A stretch of DNA of 64,000 nucleotides, from IMG/VR virus record IMGVR_UViG_3300047548_000738, positions 1 to 64,000 of that record. One strand, given 5' to 3'. This document shows, piece by piece, positions 6,722 through 15,026 of this stretch; the first letter of the stretch is position 1; each line of letters opens with the position of its first letter. Source of the stretch: a virus. The translations under genes were made by a program, and so were the position numbers. The notes under the pieces are model-generated. The model saw only the letters and a list, made by a program, of their open reading frames with translations, searched no databases and was not told the DNA's origin.

Positions 6722-8729
6722 GAAGTTCTCCTATTCTTTCAATCATCATATCATAGTAGTGGTCCATATTACTATCAAACTCACCTTTGAGTTTTTCTAG
6801 AAGATTTAACGCACTACTCCATTTTTGTTCACGATAATGGGCTAACATCAAGTCATGCAATTCTCGTGTCTGTAGATATTCGACCATAGAGTTACTATCT
6901 GTTTCTAGGACTGTGAATATATTGACCCCTTGTGTTTTACCTTTAACTGCGATGCAATCTAGTTCTAATACAAAATATTCATCTTTAATTTTTTCAGCGG
7001 TTAGAGCACCGATAACAATTCTGACACCATAGGGCTTAGACTGTCCCTCCAAACGGCTAGCAAGATTAACGCCGTCACCGAGACAAGTATAGTCAAACCT
7101 CTGACTAGACCCCATATTTCCAACAACAACAGTATCGGTGTTAATTCCCAAACCCATACCAAATGCCGGTACACCTTCTTTAGCAATTTCCATATTGAAC
7201 GCATCTAAACTCCCTAACATAGAGATTGCAGTCCTCACCGCATTGTGTGCGTGTCTTGGATCATCCAATGGCGCGTTCCAGAAAGCCATTTGTGCATCCC
7301 CTATATACTTATCTAGTGTACCTTCGTTCTCCAATATCTTAGCAGTCATTGCGGTCATGTATCTGTTCATTATTGATGTTAAGCCTTGTACATCTTTACC
7401 GTAATGCTCACTAATACCGGTGAAGCCTCTAACGTCTGTAAACATAATTGAAAGTTCACGTGACTCGCCGCCCAATGTCAGTAGTTCAGGATTCTTCTGT
7501 AACTTCTCTACAAGTGCAGGACTCAAATATGTTCCAAATTGTTTCTTTATTTGTTGTTTCTGTAAAAATTCGCTTATAAACTTGACACCATAGGCATGCA
7601 AAGAGACCAAGACTGTGCCACTAAGAACGGCAGTTGCATCAAATAAAAATAGATAGTTGCTGAACATATACTGGCTACCAACAACCACGCCAACACATAT
7701 AATAATAACCGACGCCAACCCGACATATATATACCTCGTTAAGAATAATAAAATTATACCCATTACTGCTATTGCGATTATTTCTAAACCGTCAGCGTAA
7801 TCAGGTCTTTGAATTACAACACCATTCATCATAGTGCCTATGACACTTGCTTGTAATTCATGTGGGAATACTGCACCAATGCTCGTTGGTACAGGATTAC
7901 TTAATCCAGCAGCAGTGGTACCGACAATTACTATTGCGCCATTCAAATCTTTTGGTAAGTTTGTCAAACTGTAGCTTTGACTTTTCTGGCTGTAATCAAT
8001 CCAAATACGACCTAAACTATCTGTTGCAATAGGACCAAATTTTGGTATACGCATCTTTTCTACGCCAAGTTCATTAAGTTTAACTTGAACAGTACTATCA
8101 CCAGCAGCTACTCGTAATGTCTCTATACTCAAGCTAGGATAGATTTTTCCGTCTACTGTTATCACTAATGGAATTCTGCGATTAACACCGTCTATTTCAG
8201 GTAACGTATTTGTGATGCCTATACCAGCTGCCGCATTTTCTACTATGGGAGTATTTGCAATTAGCCCCGGATACTGAACAATCATGTCAGTGTGTTGGCT
8301 ACCAACTACTGCACTTCCAGGATTTCTTGGTTTGTTTTTTGTTTGTTCGGCAGGACTACTAGGTAGTATAACAGGATATTTGTTTAGATACTGTGCAAAC
8401 CTATCGTCTTGGCCACTTCTATCAGGATTAGGCATAAGCACATTAAACACAACAAGACCGGCGTTCTTTTTATATAATTCTTCGATGATTTTTCCATATT
8501 CACCTCTGGGTAATGGCCATTGACCGTATTTTGATAAACTATCTTCGTCAATGTTAACAGTGATAATATTATTTTGGGTAATTTCTTTACTAACAATAAG
8601 AGTATCAAAATATCTTAATCGTACACTTTCAACAAATGTAGGATCTGTTGCTCTTACTCCGATAATTAAGGCCAATGTTGCTAAAGCAGTCCACGGACTT
8701 AGTAGAAGTTTTTTAATTATTTTTTTCAT
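6666..8729 (-). CDS. CHASE2-domain class III adenylate cyclase, 687 aa
   Basis: Membrane sensor making a cyclic nucleotide, most likely cAMP. Domains: one membrane span at 11-25, a periplasmic CHASE2 sensor at about 30-310 (ITVNIDEDSLSKYGQWPLPR is typical), a three-span membrane block at about 312-380 and a cytoplasmic class III cyclase at about 425-600. Catalytic residues are intact: metal Asp 432 (MFTD) and 478 (YIGD), purine-recognising Lys 474 and Asp 552, and transition-state Asn 555 and Arg 559 (VNLASR). Lys/Asp favours ATP over GTP. CHASE2 cyclases are often paired with FecR-domain proteins in bacteria, and here one is encoded 2.3 kb upstream. Full-length, no frameshift. Finding it in a phage-like genome is unusual. 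Confidence 0.92.
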   Translation of the reverse strand: MKKIIKKLLLSPWTALATLALIIGVRATDPTFVESVRLRYFDTLIVSKEITQNNIITVNIDEDSLSKYGQWPLPRGEYGKIIEELYKKNAGLVVFNVLMPNPDRSGQDDRFAQYLNKYPVILPSSPAEQTKNKPRNPGSAVVGSQHTDMIVQYPGLIANTPIVENAAAGIGITNTLPEIDGVNRRIPLVITVDGKIYPSLSIETLRVAAGDSTVQVKLNELGVEKMRIPKFGPIATDSLGRIWIDYSQKSQSYSLTNLPKDLNGAIVIVGTTAAGLSNPVPTSIGAVFPHELQASVIGTMMNGVVIQRPDYADGLEIIAIAVMGIILLFLTRYIYVGLASVIIICVGVVVGSQYMFSNYLFLFDATAVLSGTVLVSLHAYGVKFISEFLQKQQIKKQFGTYLSPALVEKLQKNPELLTLGGESRELSIMFTDVRGFTGISEHYGKDVQGLTSIMNRYMTAMTAKILENEGTLDKYIGDAQMAFWNAPLDDPRHAHNAVRTAISMLGSLDAFNMEIAKEGVPAFGMGLGINTDTVVVGNMGSSQRFDYTCLGDGVNLASRLEGQSKPYGVRIVIGALTAEKIKDEYFVLELDCIAVKGKTQGVNIFTVLETDSNSMVEYLQTRELHDLMLAHYREQKWSSALNLLEKLKGEFDSNMDHYYDMMIERIGELREANLPNDWDGVYRATSK

Positions 8730-8782
8730 GTGGTGTTCTCTTGTAGTGCCACCACCATATAAGGTAATTTCACTATAATCTA

Positions 8783-8929
8783 TTATTTATGATTTTTTGG
8801 AACCTTACCTGTTTCTTTAACTGTTTTCTTAGCTGCTTCTAGCATTTTTTCAGTAGCAGGACTTGTCCTATGATGGGGTAAATGCTTAGGTGGTTCTTTG
8901 ACTCTTGGACTTTTTCTATACCAGCTCAT
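8783..8929 (-). CDS. small basic protein, 48 aa
   Basis: Reads from ATG 8929 behind AGGAGAAAGTT. The peptide is Lys/Pro/His-rich (MSWYRKSPRVKEPPKHLPHH at the start) and ends in a Lys-rich helix; no membrane span. I recall similar short basic peptides from freshwater phage genomes, without function. It lies between the cyclase gene and a terminator hairpin. Confidence 0.6.
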   Translation of the reverse strand: MSWYRKSPRVKEPPKHLPHHRTSPATEKMLEAAKKTVKETGKVPKNHK

Positions 8930-8942
8930 AACTTTCTCCTAT

Positions 8943-8964
8943 AAAAAAGGCCCCTTTCGGGGCC
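8943..8964 (-). terminator. rho-independent terminator, minus strand
   Basis: On the minus strand GGCCCC-GAAA-GGGGCC is followed by TTTTTT. It follows the stop of the gene at 8968-9174 within four bases. It may lower, rather than abolish, transcription into the cyclase gene downstream. Confidence 0.85.
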
Positions 8965-8967
8965 ATA

Positions 8968-9174
8968 TTATGCATTAAGATATTTAGAAACTATTTCGTG
9001 TGCCTCATCGTAACTTGTTGCGTATATTTTGAATCTACCCTTGTTTTGTGAGACAAGTGGCTCATAAGGTATTACACCGCTGAGTTGCTTACCTTCGGGT
9101 ACCTCAACTTCAATAGTAAATTCACGCATTCTGTTAAATTTGTCTATAATTGCTTGTTGATTATACGTACTCAT
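8968..9174 (-). CDS. hypothetical protein, 68 aa
   Basis: A 68-residue soluble protein with an acidic middle and the central block TIEVEVPEGKQLSGVIPYEP. The start follows the previous stop by five bases. No recognised domain. Its stop is followed at once by a strong hairpin terminator. Confidence 0.6.
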   Translation of the reverse strand: MSTYNQQAIIDKFNRMREFTIEVEVPEGKQLSGVIPYEPLVSQNKGRFKIYATSYDEAHEIVSKYLNA

Positions 9175-9178
9175 AATT

Positions 9179-9712
9179 TTACATCCAAAGCCAAATACCT
9201 TGGCTCATTAAAATCGCACCTATTCCACTAACAGCAATACTCCCCCAGAATAGTGGCATACTAACAGCTAGAATACTAGCTGACAATAAAACAATACCCA
9301 ATTGATATGACATACCGCTAAACGTCATCCATGGACCTGACTTACGGATATGATCTCTCTCAGCTTCTAAAGCACGTGCTTTTGCCATTAGTTCTTTCTT
9401 TCCTTCACCAGTTTCAGGTTCAGATTCATAACGTGCAATCTTGGCTTTTAGTTTTTCAGCTTTTTCTTTATCACCGCGGGCTATCGCATCATCTAAACTT
9501 TGCTCAGCTAGTGTTTGTTTGATTGATTTAGCTTGGTAGAAACTCCAAGTATCATTGGCTTTAATTGTGTTGTTTAATACTTTACTAGAGTTACCGTTAG
9601 AAATATAAGTATTTACCGCAAGTAGTGCAGCAATTACGGTGATTACCCACCCTGCTTTATCTTTTATTTTTGCTTCTCTCTCGCTTCTAGATAATGGTTT
9701 TTTCTCTGACAT
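9179..9712 (-). CDS. DUF4337-like membrane protein, 177 aa
   Basis: One N-terminal membrane span at about 20-38, then NDTWSFYQAKSIKQTLAEQ, a block typical of DUF4337, then a charged coiled-coil (about 75-120) and two further hydrophobic spans near 130-177. Function of the family is unknown. It separates the curli cassette from the cyclase genes and has a CTAAATAT box and CTCC-complement ribosome-binding site just upstream of the start. Confidence 0.65.
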   Translation of the reverse strand: MSEKKPLSRSEREAKIKDKAGWVITVIAALLAVNTYISNGNSSKVLNNTIKANDTWSFYQAKSIKQTLAEQSLDDAIARGDKEKAEKLKAKIARYESEPETGEGKKELMAKARALEAERDHIRKSGPWMTFSGMSYQLGIVLLSASILAVSMPLFWGSIAVSGIGAILMSQGIWLWM

Positions 9713-9755
9713 AATTTCTCCTTTACTATATTTAGTGTAATATATAAATCTAGTT

Positions 9756-11018
9756 TTATTGTCTTATCACAGTAGTGCATCCTGCGGGATTAGTGCAACT
9801 TTGTATAATAGTAAAGTTCTTCCCACCTGATTGTTGAAGGTCCAGACTTGCAGGACCACCCGCATTAGTTAAATCAACGTTAGCATTGTTCCCTGTAGAA
9901 CCTGTTTGAGAAGATAGAACTGTATTTCCGTTGCCTGTTAACTTGTTTTCTAAATAATGATTGCCGGAACCTGATTGACTAGCAGTAATAGTATTGTTAC
10001 TACCGTTAATAGTGTTAAACATTAAGTTATTACCATTTCCTATCTGTGTGGCATTGATAGTATTACCCGTATAAGTATTGCTCATTATTTTAGTTTCTTG
10101 GTAATTCGATCCTGCGGTGTTGGATTGCGAAGATGTTAATTGATTTTGCGTTCCTTGCACTAGACCATTCAAATAATTAGTCCCTGTTTGGTCTGCGGAC
10201 ACTGTATTGCTACTACCGTTGAGTCCTAAATACATTGTGTTTTTTGATCCAGACTGAGTAATCGTAACAGAATTATAGTTCCCGCTAACTTGGTCTATGT
10301 AAAGATAATTATTCACATTGCTTGGATTAGCATTAGTACTCCAATTTGTTTGAGATGTAGTCTGTGCATTGGATGGACCTGCTGTACTAGAACTACCGCT
10401 TGTTATGACTTCTGTACCAGGACTGTTCGTTTGTGTGATTGTTCCACCGGTGATAGTGGGTCCTGATGGTGTTGGAGTAGCCGTGTATGTTTGTCCGGAT
10501 GCAAGTGGAGATGTACTACCATAACTGTTAGCAAACGAATCAACTTGTGATAATGTAGGGTTTAAAGTACCAGTCCAAGAATATCCGCTATTTCCTGTCA
10601 TACCGTAGTTAGCACTAAACAATTGTCCTGTATTATCATCATTACCGACAAAGAAGAATAGAGCGTATCCATTTGAGTCAACACCCATGTTTATAATTTT
10701 ACCAGTCCCCACTGTTCCTGCTAACGTTCCGTTGCTGTTATAAACATTAGCTGTGTAAGGATAAGAAGAATTGCCGCTTAGGGAAAATTTAACGTATTGC
10801 CCGGCTTGCCAGCTCCATTGCCCGTTATACCAAGGAATAGTATACATTGTTCCGGGCTGAGTGTAATATATGTTACAAGTGGAAGTATATAAGCAAGCAC
10901 CAACATCCCATTGAGAATCTGCAATTTGATACTGACCAAATTTTAAATCCGTGAAACTTACAGCCCAAGATGCGATACTGCACAAAGATAACACTAATCC
11001 AAGAAGAAATTTCTTCAT
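9756..11018 (-). CDS. secreted curlin-repeat protein with an extra N-terminal domain, 420 aa
   Basis: Signal peptide at 1-19 (ending SWA|VSF). Residues about 20-165 form an unrecognised Tyr/Trp/Gly-rich domain with a CLYTSTCNIYY Cys pair, followed by a Thr/Pro linker. The C-terminal half (about 230-405) carries curlin-type repeats of the form Q-x-G-x-x-N, for example ITQSGSKN, ADQTGTN, ATQIGNGNN, ASQSGSGN and SSQTGS. Such repeats stack into the amyloid beta-solenoid of CsgA/CsgB. It ends in a Cys-containing tail. Its start overlaps the FecR-type gene (ATGA), so the two are coupled. Likely an adhesin-curlin or minor subunit exported through CsgG. Confidence 0.8.
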   Translation of the reverse strand: MKKFLLGLVLSLCSIASWAVSFTDLKFGQYQIADSQWDVGACLYTSTCNIYYTQPGTMYTIPWYNGQWSWQAGQYVKFSLSGNSSYPYTANVYNSNGTLAGTVGTGKIINMGVDSNGYALFFFVGNDDNTGQLFSANYGMTGNSGYSWTGTLNPTLSQVDSFANSYGSTSPLASGQTYTATPTPSGPTITGGTITQTNSPGTEVITSGSSSTAGPSNAQTTSQTNWSTNANPSNVNNYLYIDQVSGNYNSVTITQSGSKNTMYLGLNGSSNTVSADQTGTNYLNGLVQGTQNQLTSSQSNTAGSNYQETKIMSNTYTGNTINATQIGNGNNLMFNTINGSNNTITASQSGSGNHYLENKLTGNGNTVLSSQTGSTGNNANVDLTNAGGPASLDLQQSGGKNFTIIQSCTNPAGCTTVIRQ

Positions 11019-12124
11019 CTTTGTACCACTGTAATAATTGTATTGCCACCATTATTGATGCGGTTCTTAAACTCTAACGTACCTTGTGTTTGGTACAATG
11101 TTGAGTTTTGAGTTAATGGTGTAGTTATGCACTGTATATCAGCGCCACTGTCTCTACATAATTGTATAGTTGGATCTTCTTTTACTACTACGATTCCACT
11201 ACTTTTTCTGTAATCCGGTATTACGGAATCAATCTGTGCTAACAAATTTTCATTCAACGCATTACCTATAATGTCAAATAGGCTTGCTAAAAAGCTATTG
11301 GATAAAAAGTTTCTTTCTAATTGAGCGTAGAAGAATTGTTTGTTTTGTTCGTCTAGTGCATTCTTTAATTCATCTTTGTCTAGTGCATTAAAGTCTAGCG
11401 GATTCCAAATTTTTGTCTCTGCTGCTTGTGAATTTTTGATCTCTTTCGGGGGACTCAATATCAATAAATTACTAATTGCCATCTCAGACAAATTTAATAT
11501 AACAGGCTTGGTGGGTTGATCGCTCCTGCTATTTACTTTAGTCACTTGAAATGGTTGGTTTAATATAACAGATCCAACATCAGTTATAACTTCAATTTCT
11601 CCTGTCTTACAAGCAGCCTCAATATCTTTTACTGTTCTAGTAGGACGATCATTTGGACAACTAGGTAATAAAATTATAGTTGATTCACCAAGTTCTTCTA
11701 CAGTGGCAGTAAAATCTGTACCGCGGACAGCAATAGTAGCACTAGGAGTATTAAGTGAAACGGATCTAGGGTTGTTGTGAGCAATGGCTCCACTAGCGTA
11801 CCTAACTGTGCCAAGAGCGACTTTAGCACCAAGTTTACCTGCTTTATTTTTTGGATCATAAACAAAATCATCAATTACTAGTTTAGAATTTTCATTAACT
11901 TGAACACGTGTACTATCTTCAAATGTGATACCTACTTTACCTTGTTGGGTTTTTATGGCATCATTCATTTCAACACTAAACCCTTTTGTCCCCTGTAATG
12001 ATGCTTTGTCTCTTTGAATAGTAGCCACTGCATTAACTTGTTCTGTTACTGTGCCAATAGCGGCATTACAAATTGATGCCGCTGCTGAGAAACAAAGAAA
12101 AATTAATACGTTACATAATTTCAT
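11015..12124 (-). CDS. secreted FecR-domain protein, 369 aa
   Basis: Signal peptide at 1-21, then a FecR domain at about 45-165, with GKVGITFEDSTRVQVNENS and SATIAVRGTDFTATV as diagnostic blocks. FecR domains are periplasmic sensory or polymer-contact modules, and in bacteria they often sit beside CHASE2 sensors. The C-terminal half is helical (LDEQNKQFFYAQLERNFL) and has a Cys pair near the end (LCRDSGADIQC). It is encoded between two curlin-repeat genes and shares a four-base overlap with the second. A role as sensor of fibre assembly is inference. Confidence 0.85.
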   Translation of the reverse strand: MKLCNVLIFLCFSAAASICNAAIGTVTEQVNAVATIQRDKASLQGTKGFSVEMNDAIKTQQGKVGITFEDSTRVQVNENSKLVIDDFVYDPKNKAGKLGAKVALGTVRYASGAIAHNNPRSVSLNTPSATIAVRGTDFTATVEELGESTIILLPSCPNDRPTRTVKDIEAACKTGEIEVITDVGSVILNQPFQVTKVNSRSDQPTKPVILNLSEMAISNLLILSPPKEIKNSQAAETKIWNPLDFNALDKDELKNALDEQNKQFFYAQLERNFLSNSFLASLFDIIGNALNENLLAQIDSVIPDYRKSSGIVVVKEDPTIQLCRDSGADIQCITTPLTQNSTLYQTQGTLEFKNRINNGGNTIITVVQR

Positions 12125-12125
12125 G

Positions 12126-13076
12126 TTAGTTTTTCTGTAGTATGGTATAGCTATTATTATTTCCTGTTATTTTAACATTTGACAAATTATCAACTGATCC
12201 CTGTTGGGTAATTGACAAATTATTGCTTGATCCGTTAATTAGTAGTTGAGTATTTTGTCCTGCACTAGCGCCACCGCTCTGAGCCAAAACAATTACGTTG
12301 TTGCTGCCAGTGCCGGTATAGTTAAATATGTTATCGTATAAACCACTTTGAGTAACTGTAGTGTCGTTACCACTACCAGTAAGATTTATATTCACTGTAG
12401 CACCATTAACTCCACCACCGCTCTGATTAATGTCAATCAAGTTAGCAGCACCGATACTAGCAATTAATACTTGACCTTTGTTACCTGTCATACTTACTGT
12501 AGTTTCATTTCCGCCACCACCAGTCTGATTAATAGTTGTTACTGTTTCGCTTGCATTGATATTTGCTGTTAGCTTGTTACCACTTCCGCCTGCTGAAGTG
12601 TATGATAGTTGATTGCTTGTACCTGTCATACGTAAATCAACATTACCCCCACCGTCTTGCGTAATTCCAATCACGTTGCCTGCTGAAGTACCTAACCCGT
12701 TGTTGTTAACGTTAATGTAACCTGTGTTGTTGCTACCAGTTACTTCATAATTCAAATTAGCACCGATGTTAGTATAATTTGGTACTGTGCCACCTTGCGT
12801 AGAAGTAATCCCCAAAGACAATACGTTATTAGTACCCGTTTGTTGAATGTTAACTGTTTGGGCATCACCTGCTAACTTAGCAGAATCTGTAGTGCCTCCG
12901 GGCGTTCCGTTGATCAGAATTCCCTTTACTTTATTACTAGAACCATCTTGAGTAATAGTTATTGTACTATTATCCCCTGCTTGGTCTATATACACACTGT
13001 TGTCAGCGGCAATGCCGTTGAAAGAAACCATTGCACTTATTAGTAATGCTATTATATTTTTATATGGTTTAACCAT
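12126..13076 (-). CDS. curlin-repeat (CsgA/CsgB-like) protein, 316 aa
   Basis: Signal peptide at 1-23 (ending IAA|DNS). The mature protein is almost wholly Gly/Asn/Gln/Thr-rich with Q-x-G-x-x-N repeats: IDQAGDN, ITQDGSSN, IQQTGTNN, ITQDGGGN, INQTGGGGN, INQSGGG, VTQSGLYDN, LAQSGG and ITQQGS. In CsgA each strand-loop-strand repeat carries Gln and Asn that stack in the amyloid. It is longer than E. coli CsgA (about 150 aa), so it would hold more repeats. It lies directly downstream of csgG, which would form its export channel. Confidence 0.85.
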   Translation of the reverse strand: MVKPYKNIIALLISAMVSFNGIAADNSVYIDQAGDNSTITITQDGSSNKVKGILINGTPGGTTDSAKLAGDAQTVNIQQTGTNNVLSLGITSTQGGTVPNYTNIGANLNYEVTGSNNTGYINVNNNGLGTSAGNVIGITQDGGGNVDLRMTGTSNQLSYTSAGGSGNKLTANINASETVTTINQTGGGGNETTVSMTGNKGQVLIASIGAANLIDINQSGGGVNGATVNINLTGSGNDTTVTQSGLYDNIFNYTGTGSNNVIVLAQSGGASAGQNTQLLINGSSNNLSITQQGSVDNLSNVKITGNNNSYTILQKN

Positions 13077-13112
13077 TTTAGTTCTCCCGGATGCTTATGC
13101 ATCTTTTTGTTA

Positions 13113-13910
13113 TTATTCTTCTTTTATGTACCCCCATAAACCTTTTCTTTCGCCGTCTTTGATTAACTCAACAACGGCTGCTTCAATAGCTGATTTAACA
13201 GCGTAGGTCCCTGGTTCGTTTATTGTCATACCCATTTCTGCTTCAAACGATCTTGTACCTGCATCAAAAAATCTTAATGCTGAAACACTATCTGCTGAAC
13301 TGAGTATTGTTTTTTGTACTGTCACTGAAGTTAACACTTTTCCAGTGTTTACTGAAATTGCACGAACACTTACAGTTACTATATCCTCAGAGTATTGACT
13401 TTGCGGTCCAATGCCTAACCAACGCATTGCGACTCCACCTGACTTCGTGCTGCTGTCATATCCTACAATACCGCCTTCTACTATGATACCAGCAAATTGC
13501 ATAGGCATCAAAGGTTTGGCATCTTTACCTTCGTATGATTCACGCATTTGGCGAATAATTAAACGTTCTTTTGTTATGTTATCTAAGCCAACACGTTCTA
13601 CAACATCAAACCATTTTCCTTGACCAACATCTTGTAATGCTTTAATCAAAAATGTTTCGGCACCTTGTGTTACCGCAGTTGATAAACTAGCGATGTTGGC
13701 AGTAGGTCTACGCTGCCCAGTTAAATCTCTAAAGTTATAAACAGCCACACTAATTTTCTTCCCATTACTTGGGCCCGGAATAGTGTCGAATTCCTTCTGC
13801 ATCATTACTTTAGATACTTCAGGTTTTATCTCCGGAGTCAAAGGATTAAACTGAGTAATTGCACACCCACTTAGAGTAATTGCCACTAGGACTAATATCA
13901 TGTTCTTCAT
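13113..13910 (-). CDS. csgG: CsgG, curli outer-membrane secretion lipoprotein, 265 aa
   Basis: CsgG makes the nonameric outer-membrane channel for curli subunits. The lipobox LSGC places the lipidated Cys at 16. The family core is strongly conserved: ISVAVYNFRDLTGQ, LSTAVTQGAETFL, IIVEGGIVGYDSSTKSGGVAMRWLGIG (given here in two parts of one block), TILSS and a C-terminal GLWGYI. Length (265) is close to E. coli CsgG (277). By eye, the Tyr/Asn/Phe trio that lines the E. coli pore constriction (PYPASNF) is replaced by PTANIASL, so the eyelet may have a different width or chemistry. It is flanked by csgF and curlin genes on the same strand. Confidence 0.95.
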   Translation of the reverse strand: MKNMILVLVAITLSGCAITQFNPLTPEIKPEVSKVMMQKEFDTIPGPSNGKKISVAVYNFRDLTGQRRPTANIASLSTAVTQGAETFLIKALQDVGQGKWFDVVERVGLDNITKERLIIRQMRESYEGKDAKPLMPMQFAGIIVEGGIVGYDSSTKSGGVAMRWLGIGPQSQYSEDIVTVSVRAISVNTGKVLTSVTVQKTILSSADSVSALRFFDAGTRSFEAEMGMTINEPGTYAVKSAIEAAVVELIKDGERKGLWGYIKEE

Positions 13911-13913
13911 ACA

Positions 13914-14459
13914 TTAGTTCCCCGGTATTTGAAAACTAGACAAAGGAATGTATATACAACTCATTCCTATATCTGTGCATAATGCACTTGCTGGGTTAGT
14001 AGCGGTATTATCACCGATTTTCATTAAAATGCAAGTTCCATTTGGAGATCCTACACAGTTACTAGCGTCACTGACTCTGCTCCAACCAATATAATTTCCT
14101 TGGAAATTTATCTGCCCGGAACAATTAGTAGTAGCATCTGACGTATTGCATTGATTGTTAGCAAACATAGCAGTCGCTACGTTTTGGGAAATTTGTGCGT
14201 ATATACGACTTTCTAAGTTGTTTATGAACTTCAGTAAATTGGTGCTATTTTGCGCTGATGCTGCTTTATCTATTGCAGCCTGTACGGCGTCAGCACGAGC
14301 TTTTTCGGCTTGTTGTTCTAGGTTATAAATCGTTAGGGTGTGGGAACTGTATCCCTGTCCGTTAAATGATGGGCTTTTGAACTGATAATCACCCAATGGT
14401 GCAGCAATAGCTGCCGTAATCATCATCATAAGAAAGCCTATTATAATTCTTGGTTTCAT
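13914..14459 (-). CDS. csgF: CsgF-like curli assembly protein, 181 aa
   Basis: CsgF plugs the outer end of the CsgG pore and links it to the nucleating subunit. Signal peptide 1-19 (ending AIAA|PLG). The mature N-terminus YQFKSPSFNGQGYSS matches the CsgF N-terminal segment that enters the channel (FQF.NP.FGG in E. coli), and LLKFINNLESRIYAQIS matches its helix. The rest is longer than E. coli CsgF and adds six Cys, which would form disulfides. It is four bases upstream of csgG. No CsgE or CsgC gene lies nearby. Confidence 0.85.
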   Translation of the reverse strand: MKPRIIIGFLMMMITAAIAAPLGDYQFKSPSFNGQGYSSHTLTIYNLEQQAEKARADAVQAAIDKAASAQNSTNLLKFINNLESRIYAQISQNVATAMFANNQCNTSDATTNCSGQINFQGNYIGWSRVSDASNCVGSPNGTCILMKIGDNTATNPASALCTDIGMSCIYIPLSSFQIPGN

Positions 14460-14541
14460 TGAGGCGCCTCTGATAAATATATCAATATATATTTAATTGA
14501 CCTATATCAAAGTATATAGCAGTCTACATACGAGGTGTATT
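14460..14541. promoter_or_regulatory. divergent intergenic region between csgF and the holin-like gene
   Basis: This 82 bp AT-rich gap must start transcripts in both directions. On the plus strand GATAAATA (14472-14479) is a late-promoter-like box. On the minus strand, TTAAATATA lies about 30 bases ahead of csgF. GAGGCGCCTC at 14461-14470 is a perfect palindrome next to the csgF start that could hide or form its ribosome-binding site. Confidence 0.45.
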
Positions 14542-14823
14542 ATGAGTGATGTTTTTAAACTAATAGGTGATTTGGGTTTCCCCATAGCAGTTGCATTGGC
14601 GGGTGGTTATTTTGTATACTTAACTATAAAGTTACTTCTACAAGGAGTTTTGGGTAGTATCAATGGAATGAAGGGCATTATTGTTGCTTTAGATAACCGA
14701 GTAAAAACAATGAACCACGATGTTATCCGAATCGACACAATCGTAAGTAACGCTTTAGGTTTGAAGCCCGACGTAGATCGTATTGCCCGCTCAGATGGTA
14801 AGAACGATGCAAGGCGTGATTGA
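14542..14823 (+). CDS. holin-like small membrane protein, 93 aa
   Basis: I start at ATG 14542 behind ACGAGG. One membrane span covers about residues 11-33 (GFPIAVALAGGYFVYLTIKLLL), followed by an amphipathic region and a coiled-coil-like helix ending in charged residues. That arrangement matches the phage holin-like proteins whose N-terminal span begins with GFPI. A second protein of the same plan is encoded at 15004. Function is inferred from topology only. Confidence 0.6.
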   Translation: MSDVFKLIGDLGFPIAVALAGGYFVYLTIKLLLQGVLGSINGMKGIIVALDNRVKTMNHDVIRIDTIVSNALGLKPDVDRIARSDGKNDARRD

Positions 14824-15026
14824 TGAAACATTTAGATTTTGATTGGGATATAGAAGATTGGGGTATCACATTTGATGACGAATTGAATCTTGCAAAATTC
14901 GGTTGGGAAGACGGAGATTATTTTAAATTTGTAATAATTGATGGTAAGCGGTATCTTAAAAAAGTAGACAAACTAGAAGAATTTATATTAAAGGGAGTAG
15001 AAGATGGATGTAGTAGAACTAATTAA
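14823..15026 (+). CDS. small acidic protein, 67 aa
   Basis: ATG 14823 overlaps the previous stop by one base (TGATG). The peptide is Asp/Trp-rich (FDWDIEDWG), soluble and of unknown function. It overlaps the next gene by 23 bases. Short DW-rich proteins like this recur in the window. Confidence 0.55.
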   Translation: MKHLDFDWDIEDWGITFDDELNLAKFGWEDGDYFKFVIIDGKRYLKKVDKLEEFILKGVEDGCSRTN

